Origin: Prevotella sp.
Lineage (GTDB): Bacteria; Bacteroidota; Bacteroidia; Bacteroidales; Bacteroidaceae
Reading direction: 5' to 3'
Length of the DNA: 64,000 nucleotides
Assembly (NCBI GenBank): GCA_017462915.1
Contig: JAFTQG010000055.1
Span: 146,842 to 210,841, forward strand
In this document: piece by piece, positions 44,887 through 53,966 of the stretch
Layout: every line of letters begins with the position of its first letter
Position numbering within the stretch: position 1 is the first letter of the stretch
The notes under the pieces: model-generated
The model's database searches: none
Told to the model about the DNA's origin: nothing
Seen by the model: the letters and a program-made list of their open reading frames with translations, nothing else
Translations under genes and position numbers: made by a program

Positions 44887-46266
44887 ATGTTAACCGAGTC
44901 CCAAAACATAGAGTTCAAAGAAAACTGGCGCGACGAATACCAGAAATGGATATGCGGCTTTGCCAATGCACAGGGTGGAGTGTTGTATATTGGCCTGCGT
45001 GACAACGGAGAAGTCTGCGGTATACAGGATGTCCATAAGCTGATGGAGGACATTCCGAACAAAGTGCGCGACATGATGGGCATATTGGTGAATGTCAATA
45101 TGAAAGAGGAAGATGGTATTCCATATTTGGAAATCGTGACGGAAGCATATCCTTATCCCATCAGTTTCCGAGGAAAATATTACCAACGGAGCGGTGCCAC
45201 AAATCAAGAGCTGAAAGGTGCAGCACTTGACCGTTTCATGCTTCGCAGACAAGGAAAGACATGGGACGGAGTACCTGTCCCTTATCTGAAAACAGAAGAG
45301 CTGGATAACATTACGTTTGACTTATTCCGAAAGTATGCAAAACGGAGCGGACGTATGGATGAAGCAGACCTAATGGATGACAATCACGGTTTATTGGAGA
45401 AATTACGACTTTATGAAGGAAGCTATCTGAAACGTGCTGTTGCCTTATTGTTTCATCCAGATCCGGAAATGTATGTAACAGGGGCTTTCATAAAAGTTGG
45501 ATTCTTTCGTGAAGACATGGATCTGGTCTATCAGGATGAGATACACGGAAACTTGTTTCAACAAGTTATAAATGTAATGGATCTACTTTGTACCAAATAC
45601 TTAAAAGCCATCATTACATACGAAGGAATACAACGCACGGAAACATTACCTATTCCTCGAGAAGCATTACGTGAGGCATTGCTTAATGCATGCATTAACA
45701 AAGATTATGCTAATAACTCACCAATTCAGATTCGTGTATACGAGAACAAGCTGGAGATTATAAATGGTGGCTCGTTGCCTGAAGACTGGACTGTAGATAC
45801 ATTATTGTCTTCGCATAGTAGCCAACCCTACAATCCAAGCATAGCCAACACATTCTTCCGTGCTGGTGAGATTGAGGCATGGGGACGTGGGATAGAGCGT
45901 ATCATTACAACTTGCAAGAATGACGGCTTCTCAACACCTGAATTTCGCTATGATGCTTCGGGTGTATGGACAATATTTAATTTTGAATATCCTGAAAGAG
46001 CGATAATTCAAGACCAGCAAAAGACCATACAAAAGACCATACAAAAGACCATACAAAAGACCATACAAAAACAACTGAGCAAACAACAGGAAATAATATT
46101 GGCATATCTGATAGAACATCCTGATGCTACACGGAAAGAACTGTGCGAGAATATTCCCGATGCCACGATGGGAGGAATAATCCATAACCTTTCTCGCCTT
46201 CAAGAACTTGGACTATTGAAACGTGTCGGAGGCAGGAAACAAGGATACTGGCAAATAACAGAATAA
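44887..46266 (+). CDS. AlbA_2 domain ATP-binding protein (transcriptional regulator type)
   Basis: The 459-residue protein begins with the AlbA_2/Schlafen-like domain (ESQNIEFKENWRDEYQKWICG, FANAQGGVLYIGLRDNG). It has an ATP-binding C-terminal region (REALREALLNACINKDYANN, FFRAGEIEAWGRGIERII) and a final winged helix (ATRKELCENIPDATMGGII). A linker holds four exact KTIQ units encoded by a 12-bp tandem repeat at 46021-46068. Such proteins are common accessory regulators and are often found with defence or mobile genes. AT-richer than neighbours. It lies 21 bases after the GIY-YIG gene and is probably co-transcribed. Confidence 0.8.
   Translation: MLTESQNIEFKENWRDEYQKWICGFANAQGGVLYIGLRDNGEVCGIQDVHKLMEDIPNKVRDMMGILVNVNMKEEDGIPYLEIVTEAYPYPISFRGKYYQRSGATNQELKGAALDRFMLRRQGKTWDGVPVPYLKTEELDNITFDLFRKYAKRSGRMDEADLMDDNHGLLEKLRLYEGSYLKRAVALLFHPDPEMYVTGAFIKVGFFREDMDLVYQDEIHGNLFQQVINVMDLLCTKYLKAIITYEGIQRTETLPIPREALREALLNACINKDYANNSPIQIRVYENKLEIINGGSLPEDWTVDTLLSSHSSQPYNPSIANTFFRAGEIEAWGRGIERIITTCKNDGFSTPEFRYDASGVWTIFNFEYPERAIIQDQQKTIQKTIQKTIQKTIQKQLSKQQEIILAYLIEHPDATRKELCENIPDATMGGIIHNLSRLQELGLLKRVGGRKQGYWQITE
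46021..46068 (+). repeat. 12-bp in-frame tandem repeat (KTIQ x4)
   Basis: AAGACCATACAA is repeated four times without change inside the AlbA_2 gene. Each unit adds four residues, so copy-number change alters linker length but not frame. Confidence 0.9.
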
Positions 46267-46271
46267 GACTT

Positions 46272-46376
46272 ATGACTGAATTGGAAGATTTTGAAAGTTG
46301 GTGTGATGACTTGGAAGCATGGGAACGCTACAGGAATGAAATCATTCGTAATATCCCATACGATCTATCTGCATGA
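46272..46376 (+). CDS. possible 34-residue acidic peptide
   Basis: A short frame starting 5 bases after the AlbA_2 stop encodes MTELEDFESWCDDLEAWERY and 14 more residues. It is acidic and Trp-rich. The close spacing suggests co-translation, but nothing else supports it as a gene and no family is recognised. Confidence 0.3.
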   Translation: MTELEDFESWCDDLEAWERYRNEIIRNIPYDLSA

Positions 46377-46439
46377 GCAAAATAATTAGACATAATCCGT
46401 TGTGGAATTATTTATTATTGGTGTTCGCTAAAAATCAAT

Positions 46440-46640
46440 TGCTATAGTATTTCAACGGGCTGGAAGCCCAATGAGCGCATAGCCCAGGGTGTCGCTACGC
46501 TCTGCCCCGGGCTCTGTGCTTGTTGCTCTTTCAGAGCGCACCGTGCCTTGTAACTATACCTCGGGCTTCAATAATAACTATATATATTATGTGCCACGGA
46601 TTTCCTGCCGTAACGACAGCTGGACGATGAAGGAGTCCAT
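46440..46640. repeat. REP-like dispersed intergenic element
   Basis: CAACGGGCTGGAAGCCC, then AGCCCAGGGTGTC and CCCCGGGCTCTG, and TTTCAGAGCGCACC are short hairpins of a type repeated between genes in many gut and soil bacteria. The rest of 46377-46678 shows nothing further. Confidence 0.5.
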
Positions 46641-46678
46641 GTAAATCCGCTGTTGTCTCACGGGCAGAGGCGTGGACA

Positions 46679-47611
46679 TCAGCCCATGAAGACCTTGCCG
46701 GTCTTGGGGTCGTACATCTTCAGCCACTCCTCCTTGGTGCGCTTCCAGCGGTTATGGCTCCAGAGCCAAAGGGATGGAGACTTGGTTATCGACTGCTCCA
46801 AAAGGCGTGTGTAACGCTCCGTGATGGCGTATTCAGGCTGTTCACGCGGCTTGTCGGTGATGGGGATGAACTCCGCCTCGTAGTATCCGCGCCGCAGCTG
46901 GCGTATGTCAAGGTAATAGACATCCATGTCGAGCTTCTTCATGAGCTTCTCCGCGCCGGTGAAGACAGGGGTCTCGGGATGGTTGAGGAACGGTGTCCAG
47001 TAGTGTATGTTGTTCCAGAACGGCGCCTGGTCGGCAATGAATCCGACGAGCACGGGGCGGTCCTGCTGCTTCAGTTTCATGATCATGCGCACGGACTCGT
47101 TGACGGAGACGTTGACGCTGCCGAAGCGTTGGCGTGTATATCCTACGAGCTTGTCGAAGACAGGGTTCTCCAGCGGGTGGTAAAGCTGTGCCACGGTGCA
47201 TGTCCCTTCCGCCCAGAGGCTGAAGGAGGAGACCCATTCCCAGTTGGCATAATGTCCGAGATAGATGCCGATATTCCTGCCTTTTGAGGTGGAAGCCCTT
47301 ATTGTCTCCGCATTGACGAAGCGCATACGGCGCATGATTTCCTCTTTTGGCATGGCGAAATACATGACTGACTCTGCGAGGATGTCGCAGAAATGCAGAT
47401 AGAACCTGCGTTCCAGCCGCCACAGTTCCTTGTCTGATTTCTCGGGGAAGGAGGCTTTCATCTGCCGGTGTACGAGACGGCGGCGGTAGCGTATGACATG
47501 GAAGAGCAGTGCTGAAATCCACAGCGAGTTGAAATAGTGGATACATGCCGGCAGCTTCGAGACGGCATACCAGCAGCAGAATATCGTGCGGTAGAGGATT
47601 CTTTCTTTCAT
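46679..47611 (-). CDS. LpxL/HtrB-type lipid A acyltransferase
   Basis: A 310-residue protein with an N-terminal membrane anchor. YLGHYANWEWVSSFSLWAEG contains the HX4E catalytic motif (His-Tyr-Ala-Asn-Trp-Glu), and FIADQAPFWNNIHYWTPFLN is the second conserved block. The family adds a secondary acyl chain to lipid A in the inner membrane. Its start codon overlaps the stop of the upstream LTA-synthase-like gene by 4 bases, so the two are coupled; this suggests joint modification of lipid A or another envelope lipid. Confidence 0.88.
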   Translation of the reverse strand: MKERILYRTIFCCWYAVSKLPACIHYFNSLWISALLFHVIRYRRRLVHRQMKASFPEKSDKELWRLERRFYLHFCDILAESVMYFAMPKEEIMRRMRFVNAETIRASTSKGRNIGIYLGHYANWEWVSSFSLWAEGTCTVAQLYHPLENPVFDKLVGYTRQRFGSVNVSVNESVRMIMKLKQQDRPVLVGFIADQAPFWNNIHYWTPFLNHPETPVFTGAEKLMKKLDMDVYYLDIRQLRRGYYEAEFIPITDKPREQPEYAITERYTRLLEQSITKSPSLWLWSHNRWKRTKEEWLKMYDPKTGKVFMG

Positions 47612-49467
47612 AATTCTGATGTTTTCCTGTACAGATTCTGCAACAGAGCCTTTGCCTTGCGCTCCCTTGCGGTGTCGTGCCCCGTGATGGTACGCTGTCC
47701 TTCGAGGTCGAATGTCGTGCGTCCCGTGGAGTCGGCGAATGTTATTCCGCTGTTATAGGTATGGAAGGCGTTAGGATAGGTGTACGTCCGGCTTGTCACA
47801 TCGCGCGAGAGGATGAAGTCAGAGTGGTCTATGCCCATCTGTCCGAGCAGGGTCGCAGGCAGGTCGGCCTGGTTCATCAGCTTCCCTTCCTTCATCGTGC
47901 GTGCCACAGCCCCTCCTGTCCATATCATCGGGATATGGGTGGAAGCAGGGTCGTGGAGCCCGGAAGTGCCGTCGTATGGTATGCCGTGGTCGGATGTCAC
48001 GATGACAAGGAGGTCTTTCCACATGGGCGATTTCCTCAGTTGCTGTATGAAATCGCCTATGCAGCGGTCGGTATAGGCGAAGGCGTTGAGCCTGTCTTCC
48101 GCCATCGTCCTTACGGGCACGGTCCACGGCTCGTGGCTGCTGAGGGTCATGATGGTATGGAAGAATCTCCTGTCGGGATGCTCGCGGAAGCCGCGCAGGA
48201 TGTCCTCGCAGGCCTTGTCGAGGAGGGTCCCGTCGTATACGCCCCAGTCTGTGGCGATGTCCTTGCGGGGGAAGTCCTTGTCGGAGACTATCCGCTGGAA
48301 TCCTGCCTGGTGCATGTATCCGCCCGTGCTTGCGAAGGAGATGTCGCCGCCGTACCAGAATGTCGTGGCGTATCCGTTTCTGAGCAGTGTCCTCGGCAGG
48401 GCAGGCATGTGGTCGCACTTCTCTGGAATCTTCATCAGCGACGTCTTCGGTATCGCCGGCCATCCTGCGAGGAGCGCCAGCTGTCCGCGGTCTGTGCGGA
48501 AACTGTTGGCGTGGCAGGCGGTGAAGTCCACGCCCTCGTCTGCCAATGCCACAAGGCGTGGCATGGCTTTCATGTCGCGTGCGAGATGCCATCCTGCTCC
48601 TTCCCATATTATGAGGATGACATTAGGGCGTGAAGTGGTGAGGAGAGTGTCTTCAGGGACGCTCTCCGTGTTGTATATCCCCTTGATTATGCCGTCGCAC
48701 TCCTCGTCGGAGAAGTACCGCGCCTCGGAGGCAAAGTCCTCCAGCTTGCCTATGGAATAGAGCATGTTGAACACCGGATTGACGGCGGCATGATTGAGAT
48801 ACTGGTTGTCGGAGTAGTATGCCTCGGAGACATTGTTGGTGCCTTTGCCCACGCCTCCACGTATCATGAGGACGAGGAGGGCGCATGTGAGGGCGTAGAG
48901 CGCGACGGTGCCTGCACGGCGCAGCGGCCTGCGGTGTGTGGCAGCATCGGCATTGCCTGTCGGCCTGCCTATTGCAAAGAACAGCAGGCGTCCAGAGAAC
49001 CATGCCCAGATGACGGCGCGGAGGGTCTGACTCAGGATGAATCCGAGGGAGACGCTTGCCATGGCGTCCTTCGGTTTGTCGGTGTAGAGGAACACCGAGG
49101 AGTCGAGCTTGAAATGCCAGAAAGGGTAAAGTGCGCTGTCGGCGACGATTATTATGGCGATGAGGGTGACCGTCACGGCATAGTATATACGGAGGAAGCG
49201 GTTCAGATGCTCCTCTTTCCGCGTGCAGGACGCAGGGAGCAATGCCGTTACTGCGAGCGCGAGAAAAGGCGCGACAAGGGTGTATGCCGTCACGGCGCAG
49301 TCGAGTTTCAGTCCGTGGAGCACTACCTGCAGGCAGTCGCCGAGGGAGGTCTCCTCCTGCCAGGTGACGAGGAGGAAGAATATCTTCTGCACCGCAAAGA
49401 TGAGCATTGTGGCAAGGAAGAGCCTTGCCATGAGCAGCAGTCCGGAATATTCTGTGTTTCGTTTCAT
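47608..49467 (-). CDS. LTA synthase family phosphotransferase (sulfatase fold)
   Basis: A 619-residue protein with about five N-terminal membrane segments and a periplasmic sulfatase-fold domain (from ~residue 275). RPNVILIIWEGAGWH gives the first metal site, HANSFRTDRGQLALL contains the likely Thr nucleophile, and VIVTSDHGIPYDG gives the last metal site. In Gram-positive bacteria the family makes glycerol-phosphate polymers; in Gram-negatives relatives transfer phosphoglycerol or phosphoethanolamine to glycans or lipid A. Context with an LpxL-type gene favours envelope lipid or glycan modification. The leader is AAACCACCAAACCACC. Confidence 0.82.
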   Translation of the reverse strand: MKRNTEYSGLLLMARLFLATMLIFAVQKIFFLLVTWQEETSLGDCLQVVLHGLKLDCAVTAYTLVAPFLALAVTALLPASCTRKEEHLNRFLRIYYAVTVTLIAIIIVADSALYPFWHFKLDSSVFLYTDKPKDAMASVSLGFILSQTLRAVIWAWFSGRLLFFAIGRPTGNADAATHRRPLRRAGTVALYALTCALLVLMIRGGVGKGTNNVSEAYYSDNQYLNHAAVNPVFNMLYSIGKLEDFASEARYFSDEECDGIIKGIYNTESVPEDTLLTTSRPNVILIIWEGAGWHLARDMKAMPRLVALADEGVDFTACHANSFRTDRGQLALLAGWPAIPKTSLMKIPEKCDHMPALPRTLLRNGYATTFWYGGDISFASTGGYMHQAGFQRIVSDKDFPRKDIATDWGVYDGTLLDKACEDILRGFREHPDRRFFHTIMTLSSHEPWTVPVRTMAEDRLNAFAYTDRCIGDFIQQLRKSPMWKDLLVIVTSDHGIPYDGTSGLHDPASTHIPMIWTGGAVARTMKEGKLMNQADLPATLLGQMGIDHSDFILSRDVTSRTYTYPNAFHTYNSGITFADSTGRTTFDLEGQRTITGHDTARERKAKALLQNLYRKTSEL

Positions 49468-49640
49468 GTATTGGGAGGTTGGTGGTTTGGTGGTTTAGTT
49501 GTTTAGTTGTTTGGTGGTGATAGCTATTATAGCCGATATAGCCTGAATAGCCATTATAGCCGATATAGATATTATAGCCTCTATAGCTTCTATTCCGGCT
49601 ATATCGGCTATTCCGGCTATCACAAATAACCCACAACCTC
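49468..49640 (-). repeat. palindromic spacer between the two phosphotransferase genes
   Basis: GGTGGTTTGGTGGTTTAGTTG on the plus strand, then ATAGCCGATATAGCCTGAATAG units and their complement CTATTCCGGCTATATCGGC. Confidence 0.7.
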
Positions 49641-51620
49641 CTAAACCACCAGCTTATCGTTTACCATTCGTTGCATATATGTCTGTATGACAGCCTTCAG
49701 CTGTCGCTCATAGGCCTTTACCTTCGCTGCCTCTGGGGCAGGCAAGGCGAGACGGCCGTCACGGGAGAGGAGATTACGGCGCAGCATCCAGTCTGTCTTG
49801 ATGTTGTATACGGCGCGGAGCTCCTTGCCGTCAACCTGCAGGAGGTAGTCGCTTTTGACAAACTGATACATGCCTCCGCCCGTGTGGTTGACGGCCCACG
49901 TCTCCTCGGGAGGGGTGTTCAGCAGGTCCACACCCCATGCCACGTAAGGCCGCGGATAGCGGAGCCAGCCGAGGACGGTAGGGAGAATGTCCGTCTGCTG
50001 TGCTATGCAGTGCATCCTTCCGCGAGGCATCTCGCCCGAAGGGTCGAAGAAGAGCAGCGGCGCACCGAAGAGCCCGAGGTCTGTCTGGTATTCGTGATGG
50101 TCAGGGATATTGGTGTGGTCGCTGGTGAAGACGAATATCGTGTTCTTGTACCATGGCTGGCGGCTTGCCGTCTCGAAGAATCTGCGCAGCGCCATGTCTG
50201 TGTATCTTATGCACTTGTGGATAGGGTTCGTGCCCTCCTCCGTGTAGATGTCCCTGTATTTCTCCGGCACGACATAAGGATGATGGCTTGAGGCGGTGAA
50301 GACAGAGGTGACGAACGGCTCGCGGAACTCCGACATCTTCATGGCGTAGAATTGCAGGAACGGCTCGTCCCAGACGGCCCAGGTGCCGTCATACTCGCTC
50401 TCGCCGCCGAAACGTGTGTCACGGTCGAACTCCGTCCTGCCGAAGTAGTCCTTGTAGCCTGTCGCCTTGGCAAAGGCCTCGAAGCCCATGCTGCCGTTGG
50501 CTGCGCCGTGGAAGAAGGCCGAGTAGTATCCCTTCTTGCCCAGTTCGCCGGCAAGGCCGCTGACCTTGTTCATCGATGCCGGTGTGAGGAAAAACGGCTC
50601 TATGAAGCGCGGTATGCCAGAGAGGATGGACGGCATGCCGTCTATCGACTGGCGGCCGTTGGCGAAGGTGTAGTCGAAGCTCAGGCTCTTGCTGTACAGG
50701 GAGTCCATGAACGGCGCGTAGCCCTTGTATCTTCCGCCGTCGAGATGCTCGTTGTAAGCACCTATATACTCTCTGCCGAAGCTCTCGACGATGAGCACCA
50801 CGACGTTTTTCCTCCGCATCTCGCCCGGGACAGGCTCGTGGACGGGAGAGTAGATCGTGGCGAGCTCGCTGTCGGAGAAGTATTCAGGGTCCTGGAAGAC
50901 GTCCTTGCCTATCGTGCGGAGCATGGAGAACGGCGTGTTGAGTATCAGCACGGCTTCCGACGGACGGCTGACATACTGGTTGGCGTTGCTCACGGTGATG
51001 GGTCTCACGGCTGTCGTCCAGCCGCCTCTCATGCCTGCGATGCAGAAGGGGACGAAGGCGAGGAGCGTCAGCAGGCGTGAGGCTATGTCTGCCCATCGTG
51101 GCTTCACTGTGGTCTCCGTAGCCTTCATTATAAGGCGCGAGCACCGCCATACGGCGTATATCGCGATGAAGCCGAGGAGGAAGAGATACCAGTGGCGGAC
51201 GGTCTCCGCACCGAGTATCTTGAGGAGATTGCCCTCGTTGGAGAACTCGCTGAACACCGACATCGTCGTCCTGCGGCCGGTATACTGGAAATAGACCGCA
51301 TCGCCGAGGTTCATCACGAGTGTCAGTGAGGTGATTGCTGTGAAGACTATGCTGACGGCTTTGTTCCATCTCGCAGGGAGGAGCGCTATCAGCAGGACGA
51401 CAAGGCAGACGGTGTACATCACCGCGGAGGTGTCGAACATCCAGCAGCCCAGCAGCAGGCGGCCGAGGGAGTTGTGGCTGAAGACATCGGAGAAGACACT
51501 CCAGTTCTCAGCGAGGTATACCGCGCGTGCAAACAAAAATACAGTGTATGAGAGCAGGAGGTGCAGGATAACCTGCACCGCACAGGAGAGATATCCTATG
51601 GCTTTGCTGTTGCTCGTCAT
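49641..51620 (-). CDS. LTA synthase family phosphotransferase, second copy
   Basis: About 659 residues from the ATG at 51620 (MTSNSKAIGYLS); the frame stays open to an ATG at 51698, and 51662 is also possible. I chose 51620 because the first membrane segment follows at once. Five membrane segments are followed by the sulfatase-fold domain: VLIVESFGREYIGAY, NGRQSIDGMPSILSGIPR with the likely Ser nucleophile, and FVFTSDHTNIPDH. The nucleophile block differs from that of the neighbour, so substrate or acceptor may differ. There is no repeat leader in front of it. Confidence 0.82.
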   Translation of the reverse strand: MTSNSKAIGYLSCAVQVILHLLLSYTVFLFARAVYLAENWSVFSDVFSHNSLGRLLLGCWMFDTSAVMYTVCLVVLLIALLPARWNKAVSIVFTAITSLTLVMNLGDAVYFQYTGRRTTMSVFSEFSNEGNLLKILGAETVRHWYLFLLGFIAIYAVWRCSRLIMKATETTVKPRWADIASRLLTLLAFVPFCIAGMRGGWTTAVRPITVSNANQYVSRPSEAVLILNTPFSMLRTIGKDVFQDPEYFSDSELATIYSPVHEPVPGEMRRKNVVVLIVESFGREYIGAYNEHLDGGRYKGYAPFMDSLYSKSLSFDYTFANGRQSIDGMPSILSGIPRFIEPFFLTPASMNKVSGLAGELGKKGYYSAFFHGAANGSMGFEAFAKATGYKDYFGRTEFDRDTRFGGESEYDGTWAVWDEPFLQFYAMKMSEFREPFVTSVFTASSHHPYVVPEKYRDIYTEEGTNPIHKCIRYTDMALRRFFETASRQPWYKNTIFVFTSDHTNIPDHHEYQTDLGLFGAPLLFFDPSGEMPRGRMHCIAQQTDILPTVLGWLRYPRPYVAWGVDLLNTPPEETWAVNHTGGGMYQFVKSDYLLQVDGKELRAVYNIKTDWMLRRNLLSRDGRLALPAPEAAKVKAYERQLKAVIQTYMQRMVNDKLVV

Positions 51621-51698
51621 ACACTGTATCATGATACAGATTTGGTGCATTATATGTTTCATCACGTACGGGTGACGGTTCTCTTTGCAAAAGGCCAC

Positions 51699-51847
51699 CC
51701 TTTGTATGGTAAAATGTGACGTATCACCCGATAAACGGTCACCTTCCGCTCAAGAGAGGCGGAATAAAGCGCGGAACAAGCGTTGCGCACTGGGATTAAA
51801 CCTCTCACGCTCACGCCGTTACGCGCGCTGTCTTGTCATGTCAGGCT
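51699..51847. other. gene-free stretch with degenerate GGTCACC motifs
   Basis: GCAAAAGGCCACCCTTTG and ATAAACGGTCACCTTCCG loosely resemble the 94-bp repeat at 24655 and 35762. No gene or clear promoter is seen. Confidence 0.35.
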
Positions 51848-52837
51848 TTACTTTGCCCTGCGTGCCGCAGGCTTCTTCGTAGCCTTTGTCACCTTTGTGA
51901 CAGGTGTCTGCTTGACGTCCTTCACCTCAGCCTTTGGCTTCACCTCTACTACCTCGACCTTGAAGATGAGTGTAGAGTAGGCAGGGATTTTTTCTCTCGC
52001 ATACCCGCCGTAGGCAAGGTCCTCAGGGATATAAAGTTCCCAGACTGAGCCCTGAGGCATCATGCAGAGGGCTTCTGTCCAGCCCTTGATGACCTGTGTC
52101 GGCTTGAAGGTTGTCGTCTGCGGATTGCGCTGGTAGCTGGAGTCGAAGATTGTGCCGTCGGTCAGCTTGCCCTCGTATTTCACCACGACATCGTCGTCGC
52201 GCTGGGCTACAGGGCCGTTGCCCTCCGTGAGCACCTTGTACTGCAGGCCTGAAGGGAGCACCTTGACACCCTCCTTCTTGGCATTCTCCGCCAGCCATGC
52301 CTTTCCTGCAGCCTTTGCAGCCTCGGTCTTCTGCTCCTTTATGGCTTTCATGTTGCTTTCGAAATAGCCTGAAGCCTCTTGGAGGGAGAGGACACTGTTG
52401 TCGTTCTCCACGGCATCGGTGAATGCGCGCAGGAACATCTTCTCGTCGAGAGCCACGTCAGAGCCGTCGAGCTCCTTCTTGAGGTTCGGGAGCATCTGCT
52501 CCTTGACTATCTTGGCGATATGCTTGCCGGCTTCCTCGGCCTTCTGCTGTGGTGTCTCCACCTCATAGAGGCTTCTCTCGAGACTCTTCATGAAGTCTGC
52601 CATATAGGCTGTATCTACCTTCAGCTTGTCTGTGACATAGCCTATCAGACCTGTGGAGAAGCTTTTGCCGGCAGCGTAGTTCACGGAGTCTGCCCTTGTC
52701 TGCAGCGTCACAATGGATTTCTCCACGACGGCGGCAGGGATTACCTTCTTCTGTTTCTTGTCCTTCTTGGCTGTCGCCTCAGAACAAGCGGCGCCCGCTA
52801 CTATAGCGAGCGCCAGCATTGTAACAATCTTTTTCAT
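51848..52837 (-). CDS. FKBP-type peptidyl-prolyl isomerase, lipoprotein
   Basis: The 329-residue protein has a lipoprotein-type signal (AGAAC, Cys18), an N-terminal helical dimerisation domain (~40-190) and an FKBP domain (~200-305; VLPSGLQYKVLTEGNG, GWTEALCMMPQGS, YIPEDLAYGG). After it comes a Lys/Thr/Ala-rich tail of about 28 residues, unusual for the family. It assists folding of exported proteins in the periplasm by proline isomerisation. It is the last of three FKBP genes in a row. Confidence 0.9.
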   Translation of the reverse strand: MKKIVTMLALAIVAGAACSEATAKKDKKQKKVIPAAVVEKSIVTLQTRADSVNYAAGKSFSTGLIGYVTDKLKVDTAYMADFMKSLERSLYEVETPQQKAEEAGKHIAKIVKEQMLPNLKKELDGSDVALDEKMFLRAFTDAVENDNSVLSLQEASGYFESNMKAIKEQKTEAAKAAGKAWLAENAKKEGVKVLPSGLQYKVLTEGNGPVAQRDDDVVVKYEGKLTDGTIFDSSYQRNPQTTTFKPTQVIKGWTEALCMMPQGSVWELYIPEDLAYGGYAREKIPAYSTLIFKVEVVEVKPKAEVKDVKQTPVTKVTKATKKPAARRAK

Positions 52838-52888
52838 TGCCTTTTATAGTGTGGTTCCGCCACGGACGGCGGAACGGCATGTCATGTG

Positions 52889-53782
52889 TTATTTCTGAAT
52901 CTCAATGAGCTCGATCTTGAATATGAGCGCGGAGAAAGGCTTGATGGCGCCTGCCTGGCGTGAGCCGTAAGCGAGCTCCTGAGGGATATATACCTCCCAT
53001 GTAGAGCCTACAGGCATCTTTGTGAGGATTTCTGTCCAGCCCTTGATGACCTGATTGGCACGGAGAGTCTGCGGATTGCCGTTGATGTTCTGCGTATTGC
53101 CTGTCTTGTATGTAGTGTCGAAGACGGTGCCGTCGAGGAGCTTGCCTTCATAGTTTACGACAACGACGGAGGTGTCGGCAGGAACCTCACCTGTTCCGGC
53201 TTTGATGACCTTATACTGCACGCCTGAAGGGAGGGTGATGACGTCCTTGTTGCGCTTGTTCTTGGCAAGGAAGGCCTCGCCCTGCTTCTTGTTATCGCCA
53301 TACTGCTGCTCGAGCATCTTGGCCCTTATCGCCTCCATCTTCATCTGTGCTGTCATGCCGGCCTGCTCCTGTGTCATGAGACCGTTCTTGCCTGTATAGC
53401 CGTTGATGAAGCCTGCCATGAAGTTCTTGAGCGAGATGGTCTTTGTAGAGTCCTCGCCGAAGATTTCGTGGTTGATGCCCTTTATCATCTGGTTGGAGAT
53501 CTGCTGTCCTATCTGTATGCCTGCATAGTAGGCTGCCTTCTTCTTGTCGTCGCCGGCAGAGACGCCTTCGTTGAGGCCTTTTATGAATTCGTCGACGCAT
53601 GTGGAGTCTACGCCCATGCGCTCCACGAGATACTGTGAGAGGCCTGTGGACTGTGCCATGCCTATTGCGTATGACAATGTGTCGATATCGTCATTGAGGT
53701 CGGCCTTCGGAGTTGAGTTTCCGCAGCTTGTAAAGCCAAGTGCTGCGATGGCTGCAAGAGCCAGGAATGTGATTTTCTTCAT
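52889..53782 (-). CDS. FKBP-type peptidyl-prolyl isomerase, lipoprotein
   Basis: The 297-residue protein has a clear lipobox (LGFTSC, Cys20), a helical N-terminal domain (DTLSYAIGMAQSTGL) and a C-terminal FKBP domain (TLPSGVQYKVIKAGTGEV, GWTEILTKMPVGS, YIPQELAYGSR). It has the layout of FkpA/Mip proteins, which act as periplasmic chaperones and isomerases. The leader before the ATG is AACCGCATAAACCGC, so it can probably be translated independently of the upstream FKBP gene. Confidence 0.92.
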   Translation of the reverse strand: MKKITFLALAAIAALGFTSCGNSTPKADLNDDIDTLSYAIGMAQSTGLSQYLVERMGVDSTCVDEFIKGLNEGVSAGDDKKKAAYYAGIQIGQQISNQMIKGINHEIFGEDSTKTISLKNFMAGFINGYTGKNGLMTQEQAGMTAQMKMEAIRAKMLEQQYGDNKKQGEAFLAKNKRNKDVITLPSGVQYKVIKAGTGEVPADTSVVVVNYEGKLLDGTVFDTTYKTGNTQNINGNPQTLRANQVIKGWTEILTKMPVGSTWEVYIPQELAYGSRQAGAIKPFSALIFKIELIEIQK

Positions 53783-53966
53783 TGTTGTTATTATGCGGTT
53801 TATGCGGTTTTACGGTTTTTTACGGTTATGTGGTTGTGCTGTTTTACGGTGATAGCCGGAATAGCCGATATAGAAGCTATAGAATCTATAGAGGCTATTA
53901 TGGCTGTATCGGCTATAAAGTCTACATCAGCTATACAGTCTATATCGGCTATCCTCTCTATAAAAT
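53783..53966 (-). repeat. spacer repeats between FKBP genes
   Basis: GCGGTTTATGCGGTTTTACGG on the plus strand, ATAGCCGGAATAGCCGATATAG, then CTATACAGTCTATATCGGC next to the upstream stop. Confidence 0.7.
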
